64,000 bases of DNA, taken from NCBI GenBank assembly GCA_048595745.1, contig CP184361.1. The stretch is one strand, 5' to 3'. The notes beneath the pieces were generated by a model that did no database searches, was not told the origin of the DNA, and saw only the letters and a program-made list of their open reading frames with translations. Positions 18,627 through 26,788 of this stretch are shown here, one piece after another. Numbering within the stretch: position 1 is the first letter of the stretch; each line of letters starts with the position of its first letter. The DNA comes from Aquipseudomonas alcaligenes_A (GTDB taxonomy: Bacteria; Pseudomonadota; Gammaproteobacteria; Pseudomonadales; Pseudomonadaceae). The position numbers were made by a program, and so were the translations under genes.

Positions 18627-20291
18627 TTAACCGCGGTGACGACCGCGGAAGAAGTCGATCAGTCCCTGGGTCGAGGCGTCCTCGGCCGGCGGCTGGTCCC
18701 AGCCGGTGAGGCGCTGGTAGACGCCCTTGCCGAGCTCCTTGCCCAGCTCCACGCCCCACTGGTCGAAGGCGTTGATGCCCCAGATCACGCTCTGTACGAA
18801 CACCTTGTGCTCGTACATCGCTACCAGCGCGCCGAGGCGGCGCGGGCTGATGCGTTCCAACACCAGGGTGTTGCTCGGGCGGTTGCCGGGGATCACCTTG
18901 TGCGGTGCCAGGCGCTGTACCTCATCCTCGGACAGGCCCTTGGCGCGCAGTTCGGCCTCGGCCTCGTTGCGGCACTTGCCGAGCATCAGCGCCTGGCTCT
19001 GCGACAGGCAGTTGGCGTACAGCCACTGGTGGTGGTCGGCCACCGGGTTATAGCTGACCACCGGCACGATGAAGTCGGCCGGAATCAGCTGGGTGCCCTG
19101 GTGCAGCAACTGGTGGTATGCGTGCTGGCCGTTGCAACCGACGCCGCCCCAGATCACCGGGCCGGTGTCGGTGCTGACCGGGCTGCCGTCCTGGCGCACG
19201 CGCTTGCCGTTGGACTCCATGTCCAGCTGCTGCAGGTGCTTGGTGATGTTGCGCAGGTAGTGGTCGTACGGCAGGATCGCGTGGCTCTGGGCGCCCCAGA
19301 AGTTGCCGTACCAGACGCCAAGCAGGGCCAGCAGCACCGGCATGTTCTTCTCGAACGGGGTGCTGCGGAAATGCGTGTCCATGCTGTAGGCGCCGGACAG
19401 CAACTCCTTGAAGTTGGACATGCCGATGGCCAGGGCGATCGGCAGGCCGATGGCCGACCACAGCGAGTAGCGCCCGCCGACCCAGTCCCACATCGGGAAG
19501 ATGTTCTTCTCGCGGATGCCGAACTCGATAGCCGCCTGGTTGTTGCTGGTCACCGCGATGAAGTGGCGGTAGAGCTTTTCCTCGGTGCCGCCGCGGGCCA
19601 GGTACCAGGTACGTGCGGCCTGGGCGTTCTTCAGGGTTTCCAGGGTGCCGAACGACTTCGACGAGACGATGAACAGGGTGGTCTCGGCATTCAGCTTGGC
19701 GGCCAGTTCATGGAACTCACTGCCGTCGATATTGGCCAGGTAGTGGCAGCGCACGCCGTGTTGAGTGAAGGGCAGCAGGGCTTCGGAGACCAGTTGCGGG
19801 CCGAGGAAGGAGCCGCCGATGCCGATATTGACCACATCGGTGATGGCCTTCTCGCTGTAGCCGCGCCACAGGTTGCTGTGGATGCGCCCGACGATGTCGG
19901 TCATCTGGTTGAGCACCCGGTGCACATCGGGCATCACGTTGACCCCGTCGACCCTGACGCAGTCGCCGATCGGTCGGCGCAGGGCAGTGTGCAGCGCCGG
20001 GCGTCCTTCCGAGGCGTTGACCCGTTCGCCGTTGAACAGGGCTTCAATGGCGTCCTGCAGGCCGGCTTCGCGGGCCAGACCGACCAGCAGGTCGCGGGTC
20101 TGGGTGCTGAGCAGGTTCTTCGAGTAGTCGAGGAAGATGCCGCTGGTGCTCATGGAGAAACGCTCGAAACGCTTGGCGTCGTCCGCGAAGGCCTCGCGCA
20201 TGCTGAAGCCCTGCATGTCCTGACGGTGCTTGAGCAGGGCCTGCCAGGCCGGCAGGGTAGTGACGTCGAGCGGTTGCTGGTAGTACGCCAT
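18627..20291 (-). CDS. pgi: Glucose-6-phosphate isomerase
   Basis: Pgi interconverts glucose-6-phosphate and fructose-6-phosphate; in pseudomonads it mainly serves gluconeogenesis and the recycling of triose phosphates. The 554-residue product contains the family signatures VVNIGIGGSFLGPQLV, VSSKSFGTLETLKNA, WVGGRYSLWSAIGL and GGVGCNGQHAYHQLLHQGT with the catalytic His region. The frame extends to 20327, but the ATG at 20291 (MAYYQQPLDV) gives the usual 554-residue length and follows an AAGGAA motif (GGAACTTGCCGCC). Its own terminator follows, so it is probably monocistronic. Confidence 0.96.
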   Translation of the reverse strand: MAYYQQPLDVTTLPAWQALLKHRQDMQGFSMREAFADDAKRFERFSMSTSGIFLDYSKNLLSTQTRDLLVGLAREAGLQDAIEALFNGERVNASEGRPALHTALRRPIGDCVRVDGVNVMPDVHRVLNQMTDIVGRIHSNLWRGYSEKAITDVVNIGIGGSFLGPQLVSEALLPFTQHGVRCHYLANIDGSEFHELAAKLNAETTLFIVSSKSFGTLETLKNAQAARTWYLARGGTEEKLYRHFIAVTSNNQAAIEFGIREKNIFPMWDWVGGRYSLWSAIGLPIALAIGMSNFKELLSGAYSMDTHFRSTPFEKNMPVLLALLGVWYGNFWGAQSHAILPYDHYLRNITKHLQQLDMESNGKRVRQDGSPVSTDTGPVIWGGVGCNGQHAYHQLLHQGTQLIPADFIVPVVSYNPVADHHQWLYANCLSQSQALMLGKCRNEAEAELRAKGLSEDEVQRLAPHKVIPGNRPSNTLVLERISPRRLGALVAMYEHKVFVQSVIWGINAFDQWGVELGKELGKGVYQRLTGWDQPPAEDASTQGLIDFFRGRHRG

Positions 20292-20328
20292 GGCGGCAAG
20301 TTCCTTGTTGTGCGGCGTGTCGGGCATG

Positions 20329-20352
20329 AAAAAGCCCGGAGATTCCGGGCTT
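20329..20352 (-). terminator. Rho-independent terminator of panD
   Basis: AGCCCGGA-ATC-TCCGGGCT on the minus strand is followed by a T-run of five. It lies 25 bases after the panD stop and before pgi. Confidence 0.88.
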
Positions 20353-20376
20353 GGAGTGTAGCGGGGCGCGTCCCGC

Positions 20377-20757
20377 TCAGGCGACTTGTACGGGGATCGC
20401 GTTGCTGGTGTGGCTCAGCTCGCCGTCTGCGCCCATGTAGAGCACGCGTGGCTGGAAGTTGGCCAGCTCGGCTTCGCTGTAGTGGGCGTAGGCGCAGATG
20501 ATCACGCGGTGGCCGACGCCGGCCTTGTGCGCAGCGGCACCATTGACCGAGATGATCTTCGAACCCTCTTCACCGCGGATGGCGTAGGTGGTGAAGCGCT
20601 CGCCGTTGTCCACGTTGTAGATCTGGATCTGCTCATATTCGCGGATGCCGGACAGGTCCAGCCATTCGCCGTCGATGGCGCAGGAGCCTTCATAGTCGAG
20701 CACCGCGTGGGTGACGATGGCGCGGTGCAGCTTGGCCTTGAGCATGATGGCGTGCAT
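20377..20757 (-). CDS. panD: Aspartate 1-decarboxylase proenzyme
   Basis: PanD decarboxylates aspartate to beta-alanine for pantothenate synthesis. The 126-residue product starts MHAIMLKAKLHRA and carries the self-cleavage site Gly24-Ser25 in YEGSCAID, where Ser25 becomes the pyruvoyl cofactor. The downstream GERFTTYAI and NGAAAHKAGVGHRVI segments are standard. It stands apart from panC by 174 bases and ends at its own terminator, so it may be transcribed separately from panB-panC. Confidence 0.96.
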   Translation of the reverse strand: MHAIMLKAKLHRAIVTHAVLDYEGSCAIDGEWLDLSGIREYEQIQIYNVDNGERFTTYAIRGEEGSKIISVNGAAAHKAGVGHRVIICAYAHYSEAELANFQPRVLYMGADGELSHTSNAIPVQVA

Positions 20758-20931
20758 GACTATTTCCCTCTCGGAACACGGCGGCGGCAGAGTGTGCCCG
20801 AACCCCCGAGGGGGTTCAAGACCAGACGATGTGCAGGGTATGGCCTTTCGCTATGCCGCGTTGGCCTGTTTGGCTGATTCAGATGTGCAACGGAGGGTTG
20901 CTGCGTCTTGCCGGCCAACCCTCGCAGATGG

Positions 20932-21780
20932 CTAGAGCTGGAATGCGAGATTGTCGATCAGGCGCGTGGTGCCCATGAAGGCGGCGCCCAGTATCACCAG
21001 TTGCGTGTCGTTCGCCTCGGCCGGACGCAGGCTGCTGGCCTCGCGGATCTCCAGGTAGTCGGGGCGGAAGCCGGCGCTCTCCAGGCTGGCCTGACCGCCT
21101 TCGATCAGTTGGGCGAAATCGCGGTTGCCTTCGCGGATGGCGCTGGCCAGCTGCTGCAGGGTGCGATACAGCGCTGGCGCGGCGGCACGTTGCTCGGCGC
21201 TCAGATAACCATTGCGCGAGGACAGGGCCAGGCCGTCTTCGGCGCGTACGGTCGGTTCGCCAATGATCTGGATCGGCATGTTCAGGTCGCGCACCAGGGT
21301 GCGGATCACCGCCAGCTGCTGGAAGTCCTTCTCGCCGAACACGGCGAGGTCTGGCTGGACCATGTTGAACAGCTTGGTCACCACCGTGGCCACGCCCTCG
21401 AAGTGGCCGGGGCGGCTGCCGCCACACAGGCCCTCGGAGACGCCAGGTACGCTGACGCGAGTCTGACCTTGCTGACCGTGCGGGTACATCTCCTCCACGT
21501 CCGGATGGAACAGCAGCTGGCATCCGGCGGCGACCAGTTTCTCCTGGTCGGCGATCAGGGTGCGCGGGTACTTCGCCAGGTCCTCGTTGGGACCGAACTG
21601 CAGCGGGTTGACGAAGATACTGGCGACCACGAAGTCGGCACGCTGGCCGGCTTTCTCCACCAGGGCGACATGCCCCTCATGCAGGTTGCCCATGGTCGGC
21701 ACGAAAGCGATGCGCTTGCCTTCGTCGCGCGCGCGCGCCACGGCGGCGCGCAGTTCCAGTACGGTCTTGACGGTATTCAT
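20932..21780 (-). CDS. panC: Pantothenate synthetase
   Basis: PanC condenses pantoate and beta-alanine using ATP. The 282-residue product has the N-terminal PTMGNLHEGH motif (HxGH type, residues 28-37), the GEKDFQQL segment and the SSRNGYLS motif that replaces KMSKS. The ATG at 21780 overlaps the panB stop (ATGA), so the two are translationally coupled. An upstream in-frame extension to 22035 lies within panB and is not supported. Confidence 0.96.
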   Translation of the reverse strand: MNTVKTVLELRAAVARARDEGKRIAFVPTMGNLHEGHVALVEKAGQRADFVVASIFVNPLQFGPNEDLAKYPRTLIADQEKLVAAGCQLLFHPDVEEMYPHGQQGQTRVSVPGVSEGLCGGSRPGHFEGVATVVTKLFNMVQPDLAVFGEKDFQQLAVIRTLVRDLNMPIQIIGEPTVRAEDGLALSSRNGYLSAEQRAAAPALYRTLQQLASAIREGNRDFAQLIEGGQASLESAGFRPDYLEIREASSLRPAEANDTQLVILGAAFMGTTRLIDNLAFQL

Positions 21781-22577
21781 GCGGAGAATCCGTGCTCCTC
21801 GGCGGGGAAACTGATGTCCTTGACGGCGCGCACGTAGGCGGCGAAAGCGGCTTGCACGTTGGGCTGACCTTCCATGAAGTTCTTCACGAACTTCGGCGTG
21901 CGGCCGCTCAGCGACAGGCCGAGCAGGTCGTGCATCACCAGTACCTGACCATCGGTGGCAGAGCCGGCACCGATGCCGATCACCGGGATCTTCACCGACT
22001 GAGTGATCTCCGCCGCCAGCTCGCTGGGTACGCACTCGAGCAGCAGCATGGCGGCGCCAGCCTGTTCCAGCGCCATGGCGTCGGCGCGCAGCTGGCGTGC
22101 GGCGGCATCACCACGCCCCTGCACCTTGTAGCCGCCGAACACGTTGACCGCCTGTGGGGTCAGCCCCAGGTGGGCGCACACCGGCACACCGCGCTCGGCC
22201 AGCTGGCGGATCGGTTCGGCCAGCCAGGCAGCGCCTTCCAGCTTGATCATATGGGCGCCAGCCTGCATCAGCGCCGCGCAGCTGGCGAAGGTCTGCTCCA
22301 GGGTGGCATAGGCCATGAAGGGCAGGTCGGCAAGGATCAGCGCGCCCTGGTTGCCGCGTTTCACGGCTGCGGTGTGATAGGCCATATCTGCGAGCGACAC
22401 CGGCAAGGTGCTGTCGTGGCCCTGCAGGACCATGCCCAGGGAGTCGCCCACCAGCAGCACTTCCACTCCGGCCTGGCAGGCTGCCTGGGCGAAGGTGGCG
22501 TCGTAGGCGGTGAGCATGGCGATCTTCTCGCCCTTCTGCTTCAGGCCCAGCAGGGTGCTTACGGTTACATCAGGCAT
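21777..22577 (-). CDS. panB: 3-methyl-2-oxobutanoate hydroxymethyltransferase
   Basis: PanB makes ketopantoate from alpha-ketoisovalerate and methylene-tetrahydrofolate. The 266-residue product shows LTAYDATFAQ, VGDSLGMVLQGHDSTLPV with the metal-ligand Asp45, GAHMIKLEG and IGIGAGSATDGQVLV. The ATG at 22577 follows AGGAATCC-like sequence and gives MPDVTVSTLLGLK, as in other pseudomonads. It is first in a panB-panC operon. Confidence 0.96.
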   Translation of the reverse strand: MPDVTVSTLLGLKQKGEKIAMLTAYDATFAQAACQAGVEVLLVGDSLGMVLQGHDSTLPVSLADMAYHTAAVKRGNQGALILADLPFMAYATLEQTFASCAALMQAGAHMIKLEGAAWLAEPIRQLAERGVPVCAHLGLTPQAVNVFGGYKVQGRGDAAARQLRADAMALEQAGAAMLLLECVPSELAAEITQSVKIPVIGIGAGSATDGQVLVMHDLLGLSLSGRTPKFVKNFMEGQPNVQAAFAAYVRAVKDISFPAEEHGFSA

Positions 22578-22727
22578 GGAGGATTCCTCATCAGCAGGCC
22601 GTATTGCGGCGCTTTTGGCACCGTCTCGGGGCCTCATGGGCGGGGGTGTCTGCACCGCCTCGGGGCAACGGGACGCCTATAGTCCCGATGGGGGGGCGTG
22701 AAGTCAATCACGGGTGTTACCGCGCTG

Positions 22728-23219
22728 TTACGGCGTTACCAGGCGCTCCAGGCCCACATAGGGGCAGGCGGCCAGCAGCTGCTCCAGGCGACGACCATCG
22801 GGCAGTTGCAGGTCGGTCGGGGCAATCTCGGCCAGCGGGTAGAGGACGAAGGCGCGGGCATGCATGTGATAGTGCGGCACGGTCAGGCGCGTCTCGCTCA
22901 GCAGCCGGTCGCCGAACAGCAGGATGTCCAGGTCGAGGGTGCGGGGCCCCCAGCGTTCAGCCTTGCGCACGCGGCCCTGTTCCTGCTCGATGCGCTGCAG
23001 GGCATCGAGCAGTTCGAGTGGCGCCAGCGCGGTGTCCAGCGCGGCCACGGCGTTGACGTAGCGCGGCTGGTCGGGCGGGCCGAGCGGGTCGCTGGCATAA
23101 AAGGAAGAGGTGGCGACCAGGTGGCTATGCGGCAGCTCGGCGATGGCGGTGAGTGCCGCCTGCAATTGCCGCAGTGGCTCGGCCAGGTTGCTGCCGAGAC
23201 CGATGTAGACCCGCTCCAC
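22728..23219 (-). CDS. folK: 2-amino-4-hydroxy-6-hydroxymethyldihydropteridine pyrophosphokinase
   Basis: HPPK transfers pyrophosphate to the pterin in folate synthesis. The 163-residue product starts YIGLGSNL in the first ten residues and contains FYASDPLGPPDQPRYVNAV and GPRTLDLDILLFGD, the family signature with metal-binding Asp residues. The start is a GTG that follows the pcnB TAA with no gap, implying coupling. The order pcnB-folK is a standard pseudomonad arrangement, with panB downstream. Confidence 0.95.
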   Translation of the reverse strand: MERVYIGLGSNLAEPLRQLQAALTAIAELPHSHLVATSSFYASDPLGPPDQPRYVNAVAALDTALAPLELLDALQRIEQEQGRVRKAERWGPRTLDLDILLFGDRLLSETRLTVPHYHMHARAFVLYPLAEIAPTDLQLPDGRRLEQLLAACPYVGLERLVTP

Positions 23220-24632
23220 TTATTCGCCGGCCGGGGCATCGCCCCGTGGTCCGCGCTTGCGATTGCGCCCGCCACGGCGGCGCTTGCGTGCCGGTGCACC
23301 GTCGCCGCTTTCTTCCGGCCGGCTGTTGAGTTCGCGGATCATCGCGCGACGCTCACTGTCGCTGGCGTCCTGGTACTCGGTCCACCAGTCGCCAAGGCCG
23401 CCGGTTTGCTCGCCGGCGTCTTCGCGCAGCAGGAGGAAGTCGTAGCCGGCGCGGAAACGCGGGTTCTCCAGCAGCAGGTCGGCGCGCTTGCCCTGGCGGC
23501 GCGGCAGGCGCTCCTGCATGTCCCAGATCTCGCGGATCGGGATGGTGAAACGCTTGGGAATGGCGATGCGTTTGCACTGCTCGACGATCAGGTCGTGGGC
23601 GGCTTCCTGCATCGCCGGGATCGGCGGCATACCGCGTTCCTGCAGTTGCGCGGCGCGTGCCGGCAGGGCCGGCCAGAGCAGGGCGGCGAACAGGAAGGCC
23701 GGTGTGACCGGCTTGCCCAGGGCGATGCGTTCATCGGTGTTGGCCAGGGCCTGGCGAATCAGGTCGCCGGTATAGTCGGGATCGCGTTCCAGGGCGCGGG
23801 CACTGGCCGGGAACAGCGGGGCGAACAGGTCGTACTCGACCAGCAGCTCGAAGGTGCGTTCGGCGCGGCCGGCGAGGAACAGCTTGAGCACTTCGTCGAA
23901 CAGGCGGGCCGAGGGAATGTCGCGCAGCATCGGCGCCAGGCGGCGGATCGGTGCGGCGCTGTGCTTTTCGATCTCGAAGTCGAGCTTGGCGGCGAAGCGC
24001 ACCGCGCGCAGCATGCGCACCGGGTCTTCGAGGTAGCGTTGCTCGGGATCGCCGATCAGGCGGATCAGGCGATTGCGGATGTCGTGCACGCCATGGGCGT
24101 AGTCCAGTACGCGCTCGCCGGTGATGTCGAAGTACAGGGCGTTGATGGTGAAGTCGCGACGCTGGGCATCGCTCTCCTGCGAGCCGTAGACGTTGTCGCG
24201 CAGGATGCGGCCGCTCTCGTTGCGTGCCGACTGATGGCTGTCTTCCTCGTCGTCGCCCTGCGGGTGATTGCTGCGGAAGGTGGCTACTTCGATGATCTCG
24301 CGACCGAAGTGCACATGCGCCAGCTTGAAGCGCCGGCCGATCACCCGCGCATTGCGAAACTCGGCTCGCACCTGCTCGGGCGTGGCGCTGGTAGCGACGT
24401 CGAAATCCTTGGGTTGTACGCCGATCAGCAGGTCACGCACGCAGCCGCCAACCAGGTAGGCCTGGTAGCCGGCCTTTTGCAGGCGGTCCACCACGCTCAC
24501 CGCGTTGCGGCTGAACTGGCCGCGCTGCAGCGAGTGCTGACGCGGGCCGAGCACTTCGGGCGTGCTGCGGGGGCGGGCTTGGCGCTTGAGCGAGAGCGGT
24601 GAGCGGAGGGACTTGAACAGCTTTTTCAGCAT
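23220..24632 (-). CDS. pcnB: Poly(A) polymerase I
   Basis: PcnB adds 3' poly(A) tails that mark RNAs for decay. The 470-residue product has the class II nucleotidyltransferase head with LVGGCVRDLLIG and the catalytic KDFDVATSATPEQ (DxD), then RRDFTINALYFD and the PVRMLRAVRFAAKL segment. It ends in an Arg/Lys-rich tail (KRRRGGRNRKRGPRG) that likely binds RNA. A GTG nine bases upstream (24641) is in frame; the ATG at 24632 gives the usual MLKKLFKSL N-terminus. Neither start has a clear ribosome binding site. It follows crcZ on the same strand. Confidence 0.95.
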   Translation of the reverse strand: MLKKLFKSLRSPLSLKRQARPRSTPEVLGPRQHSLQRGQFSRNAVSVVDRLQKAGYQAYLVGGCVRDLLIGVQPKDFDVATSATPEQVRAEFRNARVIGRRFKLAHVHFGREIIEVATFRSNHPQGDDEEDSHQSARNESGRILRDNVYGSQESDAQRRDFTINALYFDITGERVLDYAHGVHDIRNRLIRLIGDPEQRYLEDPVRMLRAVRFAAKLDFEIEKHSAAPIRRLAPMLRDIPSARLFDEVLKLFLAGRAERTFELLVEYDLFAPLFPASARALERDPDYTGDLIRQALANTDERIALGKPVTPAFLFAALLWPALPARAAQLQERGMPPIPAMQEAAHDLIVEQCKRIAIPKRFTIPIREIWDMQERLPRRQGKRADLLLENPRFRAGYDFLLLREDAGEQTGGLGDWWTEYQDASDSERRAMIRELNSRPEESGDGAPARKRRRGGRNRKRGPRGDAPAGE

Positions 24633-24756
24633 GGGAGGCACTGTTTGCAGGAATAAGCGGCCGGAAATGCCGGTAACCGCACGAATGGCGCGGATTCTAG
24701 CATCGAGAGTAGGAAGGATGGTAAAGGCAGGCTGGGGATGACGAGGGGACTGAAGC

Positions 24757-25110
24757 TACTGGGGGAGCCGAAGCTCCCCCCCAAATTGGTGCGTGCTTTG
24801 TTTTTATTGTTATAGCGGGCCTGTTGTTCTTGTTGTAGGCCCGTTCTAGGTATCCCAAATCGGGTACCAGTAGCAAACGGATTGCTTTGGATGCTGATGC
24901 TGCCATGATCCATCCTGGATCCAATCAGTGCGGGCTCTGCTTTAGTGCAGTTTTTGTTGTTCTCGGCCTGATCGTGGGGCGAACCCCGAAGGCAAATCCT
25001 CTCCAAAAGAATCAGTTAGCTGCGCCTCCGCGTTATTGTTTTTGTTGTGCTGGAGCCGTTCTGTATTGTTTTTATTGTGGGGGTTTCAAACGTTTTTATT
25101 GTTGTTGTGC
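24757..25110 (-). ncRNA. crcZ: CrcZ, small RNA that sequesters Hfq/Crc
   Basis: CrcZ relieves carbon catabolite repression by binding Hfq and Crc through repeated CA-rich motifs. On the minus strand between cbrB and pcnB, the position of crcZ in Pseudomonas, there are six clusters of AAYAAYAA-type motifs. They lie at about 25096-25106 (AACAACAATAA), 25063-25078, 25033-25045 (AACAATAA), 24954-24961 (AACAACAA), 24822-24836 (AACAAGAACAAC) and 24804-24811 (AACAATAA). The RNA should begin near 25110 (GCACAACAACAATAA), twelve bases after a sigma54 promoter. The 3' end is placed at a GGGGGAGC-TTCG-GCTCCCCC hairpin (24761-24780) and is less certain, because no T-run follows. No coding gene is seen in this 671-bp gap. 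Confidence 0.88.
24761..24780 (-). terminator. UUCG-capped hairpin, candidate 3' end of crcZ
   Basis: A perfect 8-bp GC-rich stem capped by TTCG on the minus strand is followed by AGTAGCTTC and not by a T-run. It lies about 330 bases after the predicted crcZ start, near the length expected of this RNA. It may be a stabilising end rather than a classical terminator. Confidence 0.5.
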
Positions 25111-25120
25111 CAGAGATAAA

Positions 25121-25135
25121 GCAGAAGCCGTGCCA
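25121..25135 (-). promoter_or_regulatory. Sigma54 (-24/-12) promoter of crcZ
   Basis: The minus strand reads TGGCACGGCTTCTGC, against the consensus TGGCACG-N4-TTGC, with one mismatch in the -12 element and correct GG-to-GC spacing. It predicts a start at about 25109-25110. CbrB, the sigma54 activator encoded directly upstream, is the known regulator of crcZ. Confidence 0.85.
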
Positions 25136-25139
25136 GTTT

Positions 25140-25161
25140 TTTGAAATCCTTTATTTTCAAA
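25140..25161. promoter_or_regulatory. Inverted repeat TTTGAAA-N8-TTTCAAA just upstream of the crcZ promoter
   Basis: Two 7-bp arms are exact inverted copies, in AT-rich DNA at about -30 to -51 relative to the predicted crcZ start. The position directly next to the -24 element suggests a protein-binding or bending site. No known consensus was matched. Confidence 0.4.
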
Positions 25162-25194
25162 GGCTTAGCGTTTTTAGGGGTGAGGCGTGGGCAG

Positions 25195-25230
25195 AAAAAA
25201 GCCGGGTTCCCGTTACCGATGAACCCGGCT
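25195..25230 (-). terminator. Rho-independent terminator of cbrB
   Basis: AGCCGGGTTC / GAACCCGGCT form a perfect 10-bp stem, followed on the minus strand by six T residues. T residues also follow on the plus strand, so it could act in both directions. It separates cbrB from crcZ. Confidence 0.9.
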
Positions 25231-25261
25231 TTTGTTACGCGATGTTTGTCTGGGGGTAACA
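25212..25261. promoter_or_regulatory. Three GTTAC half-sites at 22-bp spacing, candidate CbrB enhancer
   Basis: GTTAC occurs at 25212-25216 and 25234-25238, and its complement GTAAC at 25256-25260, exactly 22 bp apart each time (two helical turns). The outer pair includes TGTTAC-N17-GTAACA. They lie at about -102 to -150 from the predicted crcZ start, a normal distance for a sigma54 enhancer. Assignment to CbrB is an inference from position. Confidence 0.55.
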
Positions 25262-25303
25262 GCGTGGAACTCATGGCGCACACATGTGTCACCGCCCCTG
25301 GTC

Positions 25304-26722
<1,419 letters not shown>

Positions 26723-26788
26723 TGATGTTCTCTCGACGGTCTCCGAATCCGCCGGGCTTATGGCCCCTTGGCGGTTCTAGGTCACTAC

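Noticed and set aside
18546..20501. A 651-codon frame antisense to pgi
   Set aside because: pgi motifs are all on the minus strand; the antisense frame crosses two terminators.
20891..20924. GAGGGTTG / CAACCCTC hairpin after panC
   Set aside because: Loop of about 15 bases and no T-run; not convincing as terminator.
22698..24602. A 634-codon frame antisense to folK and pcnB
   Set aside because: folK and pcnB have complete catalytic motifs on the minus strand; the antisense product has none.
24804..25106. Repeated TTRTTRTT words resembling a repeat or CRISPR-like array
   Set aside because: Unequal spacing, 8-base units and no spacers; explained by Hfq/Crc motifs.
25098..25112. A second TGGCAC word downstream of the crcZ promoter
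   Set aside because: No TTGC-type -12 element follows at the right distance (AACAACAAT instead); it coincides with the predicted transcript start.
24887..25144. Short plus-strand open frame rich in Phe/Cys/Val
   Set aside because: It is the complement of crcZ: the TTGTTGTT and TTATTGTT runs that encode these residues are the CA motifs of the RNA.
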